Source of the DNA: Candidatus Agathobaculum merdipullorum
GTDB taxonomy: Bacteria > Bacillota > Clostridia > Oscillospirales > Butyricicoccaceae
Direction of reading: 5' to 3'
Length of the DNA stretch: 49,183 nucleotides
Assembly (NCBI GenBank): GCA_019115185.1
Contig: DXDZ01000022.1
Location: 1 to 49,183, forward strand
In this document: positions 1-8,026 of the stretch, one piece after another
Numbering within the stretch: the stretch's first letter is position 1
How the letters are laid out: every line of letters starts with the position of its first letter
The notes under the pieces: model-generated
Databases searched by the model: none
What the model was told of the DNA's origin: nothing
Seen by the model: the letters and a program-made list of their open reading frames with translations, nothing else
Position numbers and translations under genes: made by a program

Positions 1-1368
1 CAGAGCGTTATCGCTCATGTGCTCGGGCGCGACCTTGAGCTGTCCCGAAATATGGTGCTCGACCAGTTCGCGGAAGAATGCGTCATTGTGGTCGGCCATC
101 ATATAATCATAGCGCAGGCCGGAGCGCACGAATACCTTCTTGATGCCCTCGATCTGACGCAATTCACGCAGCAGATTGAGATAATCCGTGTGGTCGGCCT
201 CGAGATTTTTGCAGGCTGAGGGGAACAAACAGCGCTTGTTCTTGCACAAACCGTGCGCCTCCTGCATTTTGCAGGACGGAAAACGGAAGTTAGCCGTCGG
301 CCCGCCGACATCGTGAATGTACCCCTTGAAACCGGGCATCTGCACAATCTGCTTGGCTTCTGCGATTACGCTTTCGTGGCTGCGCGCCTGAATATAGCGC
401 CCCTGATGGAAGGCGAGGGCGCAGAAGTTGCACGCGCCGAAGCAGCCACGGTTGTGGATGATCGAGAACTGCACCTCCTGAATCGCGGGCACGCCGCCCA
501 GCGCTTCATAAGATGGGTGATAGGTGCGCATGTAGGGCAGGGCATAGACGTGATCCATTTCCTCGGTGGTCAGCGGCTTTGCGGGCGGGTTCTGGATGAG
601 TACGCGCTTGCCGTGGCGCTGCAAGAGTGCTCTTCCGCGCACCGCGTCCTGCTCGTCGTACTGGAGCTTGACCGAACGGGCGTAGTCCGGTTTGCTGGCG
701 CATACATCCTCATAAGATGGGCATTCGACCGCGTTTTCGATGCCATTTGCGTCATGCGCCATGTAGGCTGTGCCGCGTACACCGACGCAAGCATCCGCGC
801 CCTTTTTACCGTGCTTTAAGTTGTTTGCAAGCTCCACGACCGAGTGTTCGCTCATGCCGAACATCAGCCCGTCCGCGCCGGTCGATTCCAGAATCGAGGG
901 CATGACGCGGTCGGCCCAGTAGTCATAGTGCGCAAAACGGCGCAGACTGGCTTCGATGCCGCCGAGATAGACCGGCGTATCCGGGAACGCGCGCCGCGCA
1001 AGCATGGCATAGACCGTTACCGCGCGGTCAGGGCGTTTGCCCGCCTTGCCGCCGGGGGTGTAAGCGTCGTCCGAGCGGCGCTTTTTCGCGGCCGTGTAGT
1101 GCGCCACCATCGAGTCGATGTTGCCGCCGTTGATGAGCACCGCGTAGCGCGGTCGGCCCATGGCGATAAAGTCGTGCTCGTCGTGGAAATTTGGCTGGCT
1201 GAGAATGGCGACTTTATAGCCTGCATCCTCCAGAACGCGCGAGATGATCGCGGTGCCAAAGGAGGGATGGTCCACATACGCATCGCCGGTTACGAGCAGA
1301 AAATCGCAGTAATACCAGCCGCGATCGACCATATCCTGTTTGTTTATCGGGAGAAAACCGTTCATCAT
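1..1368 (-). CDS. ygiQ: YgiQ-family radical SAM protein (C-terminal part lies beyond window start)
   Basis: Minus-strand reading frame open to the window edge: MMNGFLPINKQDMVDRGWYYCDFLLVTGDAYVDHPSFGTAIISRVLEDAGYKVAILSQPNF... including CxxxCxxC-type motif GCFGACNFCALAFHQGR; characteristic of the YgiQ/UPF0313 family. Not in the ORF track because it is edge-truncated. Confidence 0.9.
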   Translation of the reverse strand, partial: MMNGFLPINKQDMVDRGWYYCDFLLVTGDAYVDHPSFGTAIISRVLEDAGYKVAILSQPNFHDEHDFIAMGRPRYAVLINGGNIDSMVAHYTAAKKRRSDDAYTPGGKAGKRPDRAVTVYAMLARRAFPDTPVYLGGIEASLRRFAHYDYWADRVMPSILESTGADGLMFGMSEHSVVELANNLKHGKKGADACVGVRGTAYMAHDANGIENAVECPSYEDVCASKPDYARSVKLQYDEQDAVRGRALLQRHGKRVLIQNPPAKPLTTEEMDHVYALPYMRTYHPSYEALGGVPAIQEVQFSIIHNRGCFGACNFCALAFHQGRYIQARSHESVIAEAKQIVQMPGFKGYIHDVGGPTANFRFPSCKMQEAHGLCKNKRCLFPSACKNLEADHTDYLNLLRELRQIEGIKKVFVRSGLRYDYMMADHNDAFFRELVEHHISGQLKVAPEHMSDNAL

Positions 1369-1379
1369 TTCCCTTTCTC

Positions 1380-1408
1380 TTTACAAAGATTGAAAGATCG
1401 TCTATCAT
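1380..1408 (+). promoter_or_regulatory. Putative sigma-A promoter of type I toxin mRNA
   Basis: TTTACA (1380-1385) - 17 nt - TATCAT (1403-1408). Confidence 0.55.
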
Positions 1409-1472
1409 AAAAATAAGCAGTCCGGCAAGACAAAAGGCGGCCCGCCATACTCCTGTAAGGGAGGTGGTTTTT

Positions 1473-1541
1473 ATGGAGATAATGTGGCAGATCATTTTGC
1501 TACTGATCTTTCTTGAAATCATCAAGACCATAAAAAAATGA
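1473..1541 (+). CDS. Putative 22-aa hydrophobic type I toxin peptide (MEIMWQIILLLIFLEIIKTIKK)
   Basis: Strong SD (GGGAGGTGG) just upstream, hydrophobic core with basic C-terminus, immediately followed by a terminator hairpin; convergent antisense promoter downstream. Confidence 0.65.
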   Translation: MEIMWQIILLLIFLEIIKTIKK

Positions 1542-1574
1542 CCGCCCACTTGCCCCGGGTACGGTCATTTTTTT
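1533..1574. terminator. Bidirectional intrinsic terminator
   Basis: AAAAAAATGACCG-CCCACTTGCCCCGGGTA-CGGTCATTTTTTT; A-tract and T-tract on both sides allow termination on either strand. Confidence 0.75.
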
Positions 1575-1626
1575 GAAATGATAGATACTTAGGGTCAACC
1601 GTCTTTGCCGGACTGCCCTTTTTCTA
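1533..1626 (-). ncRNA. Putative antisense antitoxin RNA of type I TA locus
   Basis: Minus-strand promoter TTGACA (rc of 1654-1659) - 16 nt - TATAAT (rc of 1632-1637) aimed at the toxin gene; RNA would end in the bidirectional terminator. Confidence 0.6.
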
Positions 1627-1667
1627 CTTTCATTATAACGGATTTGCTCCGTTTGTCAAGCCCTACC

Positions 1668-1913
1668 TCAGTTATCGAGGTAGAACTGTACCAACTCCTG
1701 CATCAACTCGTCACGGTCGATCTTGCAGATCAGGCTGCGTGCGTTGTTGTGGTTGGTGATGTACGTCGGGTCCTCAGAGAGGAGATAGCCCACGATCTGG
1801 TTGATCGGGTTATACCCTTTCTCCTTAAGCGCGTCATATACTGCGGTCAGCGTGCGCTTCATTTCCTTGTTGGACTCGTCTACAAGGCTGAATTTTCTTG
1901 TGCCGTCAAGCAT
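1668..1913 (-). CDS. ireB: IreB family regulatory phosphoprotein
   Basis: [81 protein letters not shown]; hallmark [15 protein letters not shown] motif. Start chosen at MLDGT rather than the longer ORF. Confidence 0.9.
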   Translation of the reverse strand: MLDGTRKFSLVDESNKEMKRTLTAVYDALKEKGYNPINQIVGYLLSEDPTYITNHNNARSLICKIDRDELMQELVQFYLDN

Positions 1914-1990
1914 GTCTGTCTCCTTTCCGATCCTACCGGTTGGCTTTTTGCTATAAACAGCATAATACAAAACGGCCAAAAAGTAAAGCC

Positions 1991-4399
1991 TTATCCGCGC
2001 AAAACCGCACCGAAATCTTTTTCCAGCGCTGCCAGTGCATTTTTCATCGCCTTATCGCACTCCTCGTCGGTCAGCGTGCGGTCGGGCGCGCGCATGGACA
2101 GCGAGTAGGCCACCGATTTCTTGCCTTCCGGGATGCCCTTGCCCTTGTAAACGTCGAACAACTTGACGTTTTCCAGAATATGGCCTGCGGCCTTTTCGAT
2201 CGCGGCCTGCATGGAGGCGGCGGGAACCGCGTCGTCCACCAGCACGGCGATATCGCGGGTCGAAGCCGGGAACTTGGGCAGCGGGTGGTAGAGTTTCACG
2301 GGGTCAATGGCGGCGAACAGCGTATCGAGCGGCAGCTCGGCAGCGAGCACCTCGCCGCTCAGACCATAGCGCGCGGCAACGGTCGGATGCACCGTGCCGA
2401 ACACACCGGCGGGCTTGCCGTCGATCAGAATGTTGGCGCAGCGGCCCGGATGATAGGACGGGTTGTTCTTCTCCGGCATAAACTGCACGCCCTTGACGTT
2501 CAGCTCGCGGCAGATCGCTTCAATGACGCCCTTGAACTGGAAGAAGGATAGGCGACCGTAGCTGCCGAGGGTGAGCACCTTCTCTTCATGAGGCAGTACG
2601 TCCGGGTCGGCCTTGCCGTCCTTGACGGTCGGGATATAGACCGTGCCAAGCTCGAACAGCGACGCGGTCGGGTTGCGGTGTGCGTGGTTGTGCGCGAGCG
2701 ATTGCAGCATGGAGGGCAGCACGGTCGTGCGCATGACGCTGAAATCCTCGCCGAGCGGGTTGAGGATGGTCGTGGAGATGCGGCGCGGGTCATCTTTCGC
2801 CCAGCCGATCATGTCATAGAACTTCGGGGAGATGAACGAATGGCTCATTGCCTCGTCAAAACCGGCCTCGCGGCAGGTCAGGGAGACATTCTGCTCGGCC
2901 AGCTGCTTGGGTGTGTACTCGCCCTGCACCATTTCGCCGGCGTACAGCGTGGTCGGGATCTTGTCGTAGCCGTACATGCGCGCGACTTCTTCAGCAAGAT
3001 CACACATGCGCGCAATGTCCACGCGGAACGACGGGATGATGACCTTGCCGTCCTCCACGCGGAACTCGAGGCGCTCCAGATATGCCTTCTGCTCGTCGGC
3101 CGACAGGTCAAGGCCGAGCAGCGCGTTCATCTTGTCCGGCTCGAAAGGCAGCGTCTTGGGGGTCAGGTCGGCAGCGCATGCGTCGATGATGCCGTCCACG
3201 ACTTCGCCTGCGCCGAGCATTTCCACCAGCTCGCACGCACGCTGCACAGCGGGCATGGTCAGCGACGGGTCAAGGCCCTTTTCAAAGCGGCCGGACGCCT
3301 CGGTACGCATGCCAAGCGCCTTGGCTGTTACGCGCACGGTCGCGCCGTGGAAGCAGGCGGACTCGAATACGACGGTCTTGGTGTCGTCCTCGATTTCGGA
3401 GTTGGCGCCGCCCATAACGCCTGCGACGGCAACCGGCTTGTCGTTGTCGCAGATAGCGAGCATCTTGTCGGTCAGGTCGTGATCCTGTCCGTCCAGAGTC
3501 TGAATGGACTCGCCGTTCCGTGCGCGGCGCACGACGATCTTTCCGTCCGAGAGGCAGGAATAGTCAAACGCATGCATCGGCTGGCCGTACTCAAGCATGA
3601 CGTAGTTGGTGATATCAACGATGTTGTTGATCGGGCGCACACCGCAGGCGTGCAGACGCTCGCGCATCCACGCCGGGGACGGCTCGATCTTGATGTTCTT
3701 GACCAGACGCGCGGTGTAGCGCGGGCAAAGGTCGGTGTCCACCACCTCAACAGACATATACTTGTTGATGTCGTCGCCCGAGCCCTTGACCACCGGCTCC
3801 TTGACCGCGAACGGGCGCTCAAAGGTCGCAGCGGTTTCGCGCGCCAGACCGATCACGCTGAAGCAGTCAGCGCGGTTGGAGGTGATTTCAAAGTCGGCAA
3901 CGTAGTCGTCCAGACCGAGCACCTTCTTGATGTCCTCGCCTACGGGCGTGCCTTCCGGCAGGAACAGAATGCCGTTCTCGCAGGCGTAGGGCACGCAGCC
4001 GTGCGTCAGTCCCAGCTCCTGGAACGAGCACATCATGCCGTTGGAGACTTCGCCGCGCAGCTTGCCCTTGGTGATTTTCACACCGCCGGGCAGCGTGGAC
4101 TTGTGCAGCGCGACCGGGCAGATTTCGCCCACCGAGTCGGGGGTCACGTTGGGCGCACCGGTGACGATCTGGATGGGTTCGCCCTGCCCCACGTCGATCT
4201 GGCAAATCTTGAGGTGGTCGGAGTCCGGATGATCGACGACCGACAGCACCTTGCCGGTCACGACGTTTTCGATCTCTGCGCCGAGGTAGTAGACCTCCTC
4301 GACCTTGGAGCCGGACATGGTCAGGCGGGCGTCATACTCCTTGGGGGTAACGCCGGAAATATCGGTATAATCCGAAAGCCAGGAAAGTGGCAATTTCAT
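1991..4399 (-). CDS. pheT: Phenylalanine--tRNA ligase subunit beta
   Basis: 802 aa, [34 protein letters not shown]...; full-length PheT family features. Confidence 0.97.
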   Translation of the reverse strand: MKLPLSWLSDYTDISGVTPKEYDARLTMSGSKVEEVYYLGAEIENVVTGKVLSVVDHPDSDHLKICQIDVGQGEPIQIVTGAPNVTPDSVGEICPVALHKSTLPGGVKITKGKLRGEVSNGMMCSFQELGLTHGCVPYACENGILFLPEGTPVGEDIKKVLGLDDYVADFEITSNRADCFSVIGLARETAATFERPFAVKEPVVKGSGDDINKYMSVEVVDTDLCPRYTARLVKNIKIEPSPAWMRERLHACGVRPINNIVDITNYVMLEYGQPMHAFDYSCLSDGKIVVRRARNGESIQTLDGQDHDLTDKMLAICDNDKPVAVAGVMGGANSEIEDDTKTVVFESACFHGATVRVTAKALGMRTEASGRFEKGLDPSLTMPAVQRACELVEMLGAGEVVDGIIDACAADLTPKTLPFEPDKMNALLGLDLSADEQKAYLERLEFRVEDGKVIIPSFRVDIARMCDLAEEVARMYGYDKIPTTLYAGEMVQGEYTPKQLAEQNVSLTCREAGFDEAMSHSFISPKFYDMIGWAKDDPRRISTTILNPLGEDFSVMRTTVLPSMLQSLAHNHAHRNPTASLFELGTVYIPTVKDGKADPDVLPHEEKVLTLGSYGRLSFFQFKGVIEAICRELNVKGVQFMPEKNNPSYHPGRCANILIDGKPAGVFGTVHPTVAARYGLSGEVLAAELPLDTLFAAIDPVKLYHPLPKFPASTRDIAVLVDDAVPAASMQAAIEKAAGHILENVKLFDVYKGKGIPEGKKSVAYSLSMRAPDRTLTDEECDKAMKNALAALEKDFGAVLRG

Positions 4400-4437
4400 A
4401 ATGGATTAGCGCTCCTTTATCGTAAAGTTCAGGATAT

Positions 4438-4610
4438 CGCGCCGATCGGCGCGCATGGATACAGACCGCGCAGCGCGGTCGTAAAAAGTCCAGCTTTGCC
4501 GGACTTTTTACACCTCGACTTAGCGCCCTTGGGGCGCGTCGTTCGGGTATCGAGAACAAGTTTCTCCGGAACTTGTTCTCGTATATAGGGGACTTTTGAA
4601 GTCCCCTATA
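4438..4610. repeat. Array of six consecutive perfect or near-perfect hairpins in the pheS-pheT gap
   Basis: CGCGCCGATCGGCGCG (4438-4453); GACCGCG/CGCGGTC (4464-4480); GTAAAAAGTCC/GGACTTTTTAC (4481-4511); GCGCCC/GGGCGC (4523-4537); CGAGAACAAGTT/AACTTGTTCTCG (4551-4581); TATAGGGGACTT/AAGTCCCCTATA (4584-4610). Confidence 0.9.
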
Positions 4611-4614
4611 CTCG

Positions 4615-5634
4615 TTAGAATTGTTCGAGGAACCGCACGTCGTTCTCATAGAACAGACGGATGTCGTCGATCTTGAAGCGGCCCATAACCGTGCGCTCCA
4701 GACCGATGCCGAACGCATAGCCCGAATACTCCTCCGGGTCGATGCCGCTCATTTCCAGCACCTTGGGGTGCACAATGCCGCAGCCGAGGATTTCGATCCA
4801 GCCCTCGCCCTTGCACAGCGGGCAGCCTGCGCCGTGGCAGCGGTAGCACTGGATATCCATTTCGGCGCTCGGCTCGGTGAACGGGAAGTGGTGCGGGCGG
4901 AAGCGCACGACCGTGTCCTCGCCGTACAGCTTTTTGGCGAACAGCTCAAGGATGCCCTTGAGGTCAGACATGCGGATGCCCTTATCGACGACCAAGCCCT
5001 CGATCTGATGAAACAGCGGGGAGTGGGTCGCGTCAACCGCGTCCGAACGGTACACGCGGCCCGGCGCAATGATGCGGATGGGGGGCTTTTTCTGCTCCAT
5101 CGTGCGCACCTGCATGGGCGAGGTCTGCGTGCGCAGCACCACGTTATCCGAGATGTAGAAGGTGTCCTGCGTGTCGCGCGCGGGATGGTCCTTCGGGATG
5201 TTGAGCGCTTCAAAGTTATAGTGGTCCAGCTCGACCTCCGGGCCTTCCGCAATCGAGAAGCCCAGACCGATGAAGATTTCCTTCAGTTCGTCCAGCACGA
5301 TGTTGAGCGGATGCTTTTTGCCGATGACGACTTCCTCACCCGGCAGGGTTACGTCGATGGTCTCAGCCTCCAGCTTGTGTGCCAGCGCAGCCTGCTCAAT
5401 GACTTCCTTCTGCTTGTCGATGATGGTTTCGATTTCGGCGCGCACGTCGTTGATGAGCTGGCCGATCGCCGGACGCTCCTCCGCGGCAACATCCTTCATG
5501 CCCTTTAAGAGCGCGGTCAGCTCGCCCTTTTTGCCGAGAAAGCGTACACGCGCCTCGTCGAGCGCACGGGCATCGCCCGCCGCAGCAAGCTGGTCCTTTG
5601 CGGCCTGCAAAATGCCTTGCAGTTTTTCTTTCAT
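4615..5634 (-). CDS. pheS: Phenylalanine--tRNA ligase subunit alpha
   Basis: 339 aa, [40 protein letters not shown]...; class II aaRS motifs ([23 protein letters not shown]). Confidence 0.97.
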   Translation of the reverse strand: MKEKLQGILQAAKDQLAAAGDARALDEARVRFLGKKGELTALLKGMKDVAAEERPAIGQLINDVRAEIETIIDKQKEVIEQAALAHKLEAETIDVTLPGEEVVIGKKHPLNIVLDELKEIFIGLGFSIAEGPEVELDHYNFEALNIPKDHPARDTQDTFYISDNVVLRTQTSPMQVRTMEQKKPPIRIIAPGRVYRSDAVDATHSPLFHQIEGLVVDKGIRMSDLKGILELFAKKLYGEDTVVRFRPHHFPFTEPSAEMDIQCYRCHGAGCPLCKGEGWIEILGCGIVHPKVLEMSGIDPEEYSGYAFGIGLERTVMGRFKIDDIRLFYENDVRFLEQF

Positions 5635-5674
5635 GATGACTCTCCTTTATGAAAAATCGTTCAGGGACGCAATA

Positions 5675-5950
5675 AAAACGCCTTTCGTCCCGCAAAATAG
5701 GGACGAAAGGCGTAAAATACATCTTCCGTGGTACCACCCTGATTCCCGGACTGGCCGGGCACTCATTGAACGCCGGTAACGGGGCGTTACTTCGCCTGCG
5801 CCTACTGGAACATTCGTTCAGCGCCGGTGCTCGCAGGGGAACTTCGCGTCAGGTCTCTTTGAACGGCTCGCAGCCAAAGGCCGTTTTCTCTGAAAAGAGG
5901 GGAGTGACGGTACTTTCCCTGTTCATCGCAGGTATCGTTATTCCATAACA
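5675..5950 (-). promoter_or_regulatory. T-box leader upstream of pheS
   Basis: Minus-strand T-box core AGGGTGGTACCACGGAAG (rc of 5723-5740) followed by terminator CGCCTTTCGTCCC...GGGACGAAAGGCGTTTTT; AGAGA-type segment in the Stem I region. Confidence 0.9.
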
Positions 5951-6002
5951 GTATTATTAAAACACAGTTTTTCGGCAAATGCAAGGGGAAGTTGCAATTT
6001 TA

Positions 6003-6791
6003 TCACATCAAATGCGCCAGCGCGCTGTAAACCGGCGTGATGAACAGCGTGCCGATAACAAAGCTCACAAGGTTTGCGGTGATGGCATACGCCACACGGC
6101 GCGCGCGGCTGTGCCCGCGCAGAAAGCGCGCATAGGCAAGCGCTTCGACGACGAAAATCACCGCTTCGATGGCAAACGCCCAGAAAAAGGCATGACTCCG
6201 GTTGGCGGAGAGCAGAATGCGCCCATAGGTAAGCGTCATCAAAGCCTGCGTTGCAAGGTTGACCAGCAAAAATGGCTTCAGGTTTTCGTACAGCTTGAAA
6301 CGGAACAGCAGAAGCACCGCTGCCTCAATGAGGAGCGTTACCATAAAGGTGCAGACAAATTGTTTGAGCAGGCCAATTCCAATCGGTGAGGTCGAGATTT
6401 CGCCGGTTTGTGCGTTGATGGTAAAGGTCTGCATTGCGCGGGTGCGCTCGGCCTCGCCGGTCAGCAGCACCGTGCCGTCCTTATGCAGCAGCGCTGCACG
6501 GAACGGCGAGGGGAAAGGAATGGTCCATAAGAACACCTGATCTCCGTCGTATGGTGCGCAGTCCCACACATACCAGCCATCCGGCAGGGCGGCGGTGAGC
6601 GCTTCGGGCGGATTTTGCGGAGGATTGTCGCACGGCTCGTTTCCAAGCAGGGCGACAGATACGATGCCGTCGTTCATCCCGGCGATGCTGACATAAATGG
6701 ACGAGGTCGGCAAGCCGTTGGCGCGCGCGGAAACAGGCAGAAACAGAAGTAAAACAAACAGGCAGAGAACAGAACGGAGCTTTTGACGCAT
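6003..6791 (-). CDS. Hypothetical membrane protein with signal peptide
   Basis: Start at MRQKLRSVLCLFVLLLFLPVSARANG...; several TM segments in the C-terminal half. Confidence 0.7.
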   Translation of the reverse strand: MRQKLRSVLCLFVLLLFLPVSARANGLPTSSIYVSIAGMNDGIVSVALLGNEPCDNPPQNPPEALTAALPDGWYVWDCAPYDGDQVFLWTIPFPSPFRAALLHKDGTVLLTGEAERTRAMQTFTINAQTGEISTSPIGIGLLKQFVCTFMVTLLIEAAVLLLFRFKLYENLKPFLLVNLATQALMTLTYGRILLSANRSHAFFWAFAIEAVIFVVEALAYARFLRGHSRARRVAYAITANLVSFVIGTLFITPVYSALAHLM

Positions 6792-6866
6792 GGTGATCGC
6801 CTCCCTGTGTTTTGATATCTTCATTATAACAGAGGGGCGGCAAAGCACAAGTTACAGGATGATTTT

Positions 6867-7028
6867 TCACCCGATGGCGCGGTCTTCCGCGCCGGAGAGC
6901 GCTTGACGCAGCCACAAAAGGACGGTTTGGCGGTCGGCGGTTTCGTCCGAAAGCTCCATGTAGCGGACGAGGTCGTCCACTGCGCGCACCAGATACAGGT
7001 AAGCGTCCTTGTAGTTAAGTTCATCCAT
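6867..7028 (-). CDS. Small hypothetical protein (53 aa)
   Basis: MDELNYKDAYLYLVRAVDDLVRYMELSDETADRQTVLLWLRQALSGAEDRAIG, preceded by SD GGAGG (ttggaggtgtatctt-ATG); below the ORF-track length cutoff. Confidence 0.6.
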   Translation of the reverse strand: MDELNYKDAYLYLVRAVDDLVRYMELSDETADRQTVLLWLRQALSGAEDRAIG

Positions 7029-7047
7029 AAGATACACCTCCAAATTA

Positions 7048-7075
7048 TTAGTATATTCTTAGTACATTTTTAGTA
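7048..7075. promoter_or_regulatory. Three direct TTAGTA repeats with exact 11-bp period
   Basis: TTAGTATATTC|TTAGTACATTT|TTAGTA at 7048, 7059, 7070 between divergent genes. Confidence 0.5.
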
Positions 7076-7110
7076 GACTACCAACATCATACCACATAAA
7101 AGTCTTAAAG

Positions 7111-7129
7111 TGAACTTAAAATAAGTTCA
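7111..7129. promoter_or_regulatory. Palindromic operator-like site
   Basis: TGAACTTA-AAA-TAAGTTCA, perfect 8-bp arms, just upstream of RHH genes. Confidence 0.5.
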
Positions 7130-7147
7130 AGTATTTTGAGGTGTATT

Positions 7148-7324
7148 ATGGGTGAGTCCAAACACATCGGTTTTCGCGTGGATGAAGAAACGCTGGAAAA
7201 GCTACGCTATGTTGCGTCCTACGAAGGACGCTCTATCAATGGGCACTTAATGTATCTTGCGCGGGAAGATATTCGCCGTTTTGAAAAAGAACATGGCAAA
7301 ATCGAGCGTGGCGAGGGAAAGTGA
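7148..7324 (+). CDS. Arc/CopG-like ribbon-helix-helix protein 1
   Basis: MGESKHIGFRVDEETLEKLRYVASYEGRSINGHLMYLAREDIRRFEKEHGKIERGEGK; RHH signature (beta strand, LEKLRYVASYEGRSINGHL). Confidence 0.75.
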   Translation: MGESKHIGFRVDEETLEKLRYVASYEGRSINGHLMYLAREDIRRFEKEHGKIERGEGK

Positions 7325-7506
7325 TGGAGACAAAAAAGCATCTGTCCCTGCGGCTGGATGACGAGACCCGCCTCAAGCTGCGGTATATCGCCAAATACGA
7401 GGGTCGGTCGATCAACGGACAAGTTATGCACCTGATTTATGGCTGTATTCGTGACTACGAAGAGAAAAACGGCAAAATCGACATTTCTGAGGCGCAAAAA
7501 TCTTGA
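7324..7506 (+). CDS. Arc/CopG-like ribbon-helix-helix protein 2 (paralogue of 7148-7324)
   Basis: METKKHLSLRLDDETRLKLRYIAKYEGRSINGQVMHLIYGCIRDYEEKNGKIDISEAQKS; TGATG start/stop overlap with the preceding gene. Confidence 0.75.
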   Translation: METKKHLSLRLDDETRLKLRYIAKYEGRSINGQVMHLIYGCIRDYEEKNGKIDISEAQKS

Positions 7507-7531
7507 CAAACCCCGCTTTTGTGGATATACT
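7503..7531 (+). promoter_or_regulatory. Promoter of T-box-valS transcript
   Basis: TTGACA - 17 nt (aaccccgcttttgtgga) - TATACT. Confidence 0.8.
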
Positions 7532-7544
7532 GATTAAGTTAATA

Positions 7545-7779
7545 CGCGAAATGCAATGACAAAGAGGAGTATTCCTATCCCTGCGCGTCAAGAGAGAGGG
7601 CGGTTCGGTGCAAGCCCTTCGGCGGGAAGGAAGAAGGTCGCTTTGGAGCAGGAGGGCTGAAAGCAGTAGGTCGTCCCGTCCCGCCCACGTTACGGGTCAA
7701 CGAGTGCGCGGCAACCTTGCCGCGAATTTAGGTGGTACCACGGAGCACGCTTCGTCCTATACGGACAGCGTGCTTTTTT
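7545..7779 (+). promoter_or_regulatory. T-box leader upstream of valS
   Basis: T-box core AGGTGGTACCACGGAG (7730-7745) and terminator AGCACGCTTCGTCC..GGACAGCGTGCTTTTTT. Confidence 0.9.
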
Positions 7780-8026
7780 GTTGCCCGTATTCTGCGGGCT
7801 AAGGGAAATATGCGGCTGCGCGCCGCGGGCGCACAAGAGGGGGAAACCCAGGTTTTCCCCCTCTTGCGAATCACCCCTTTTCCTGAGGGCGCGCTTCGCG
7901 CGCAAGAGTGCGTTCCTCCAAACGGCTGCCACCCACTTGGTAGGAGAAACAAGAAGGGAAATTTGCCACCCCAGAGGGGCGCCGATGCTGCAAAAACGTC
8001 AATTTAATTCAAAAGGAGATAGATCA

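Noticed and set aside
1214-1549. 111-aa minus-strand ORF MGGHFFMVLMISRKISSK...
   Set aside because: Runs through the terminator and antisense to the small toxin ORF; overlaps ygiQ in another frame; no support.
2588-4588. 666-aa plus-strand ORF opposite pheT
   Set aside because: Shadow ORF antisense to a confidently identified gene; low-complexity His/Arg/Val-rich translation, no domain signature.
6824-7024. 66-aa minus ORF in the track (MNLTTRTLTCIWCAQ...)
   Set aside because: Wrong frame; the overlapping 53-aa ORF at 6867-7028 has an SD and a protein-like composition.
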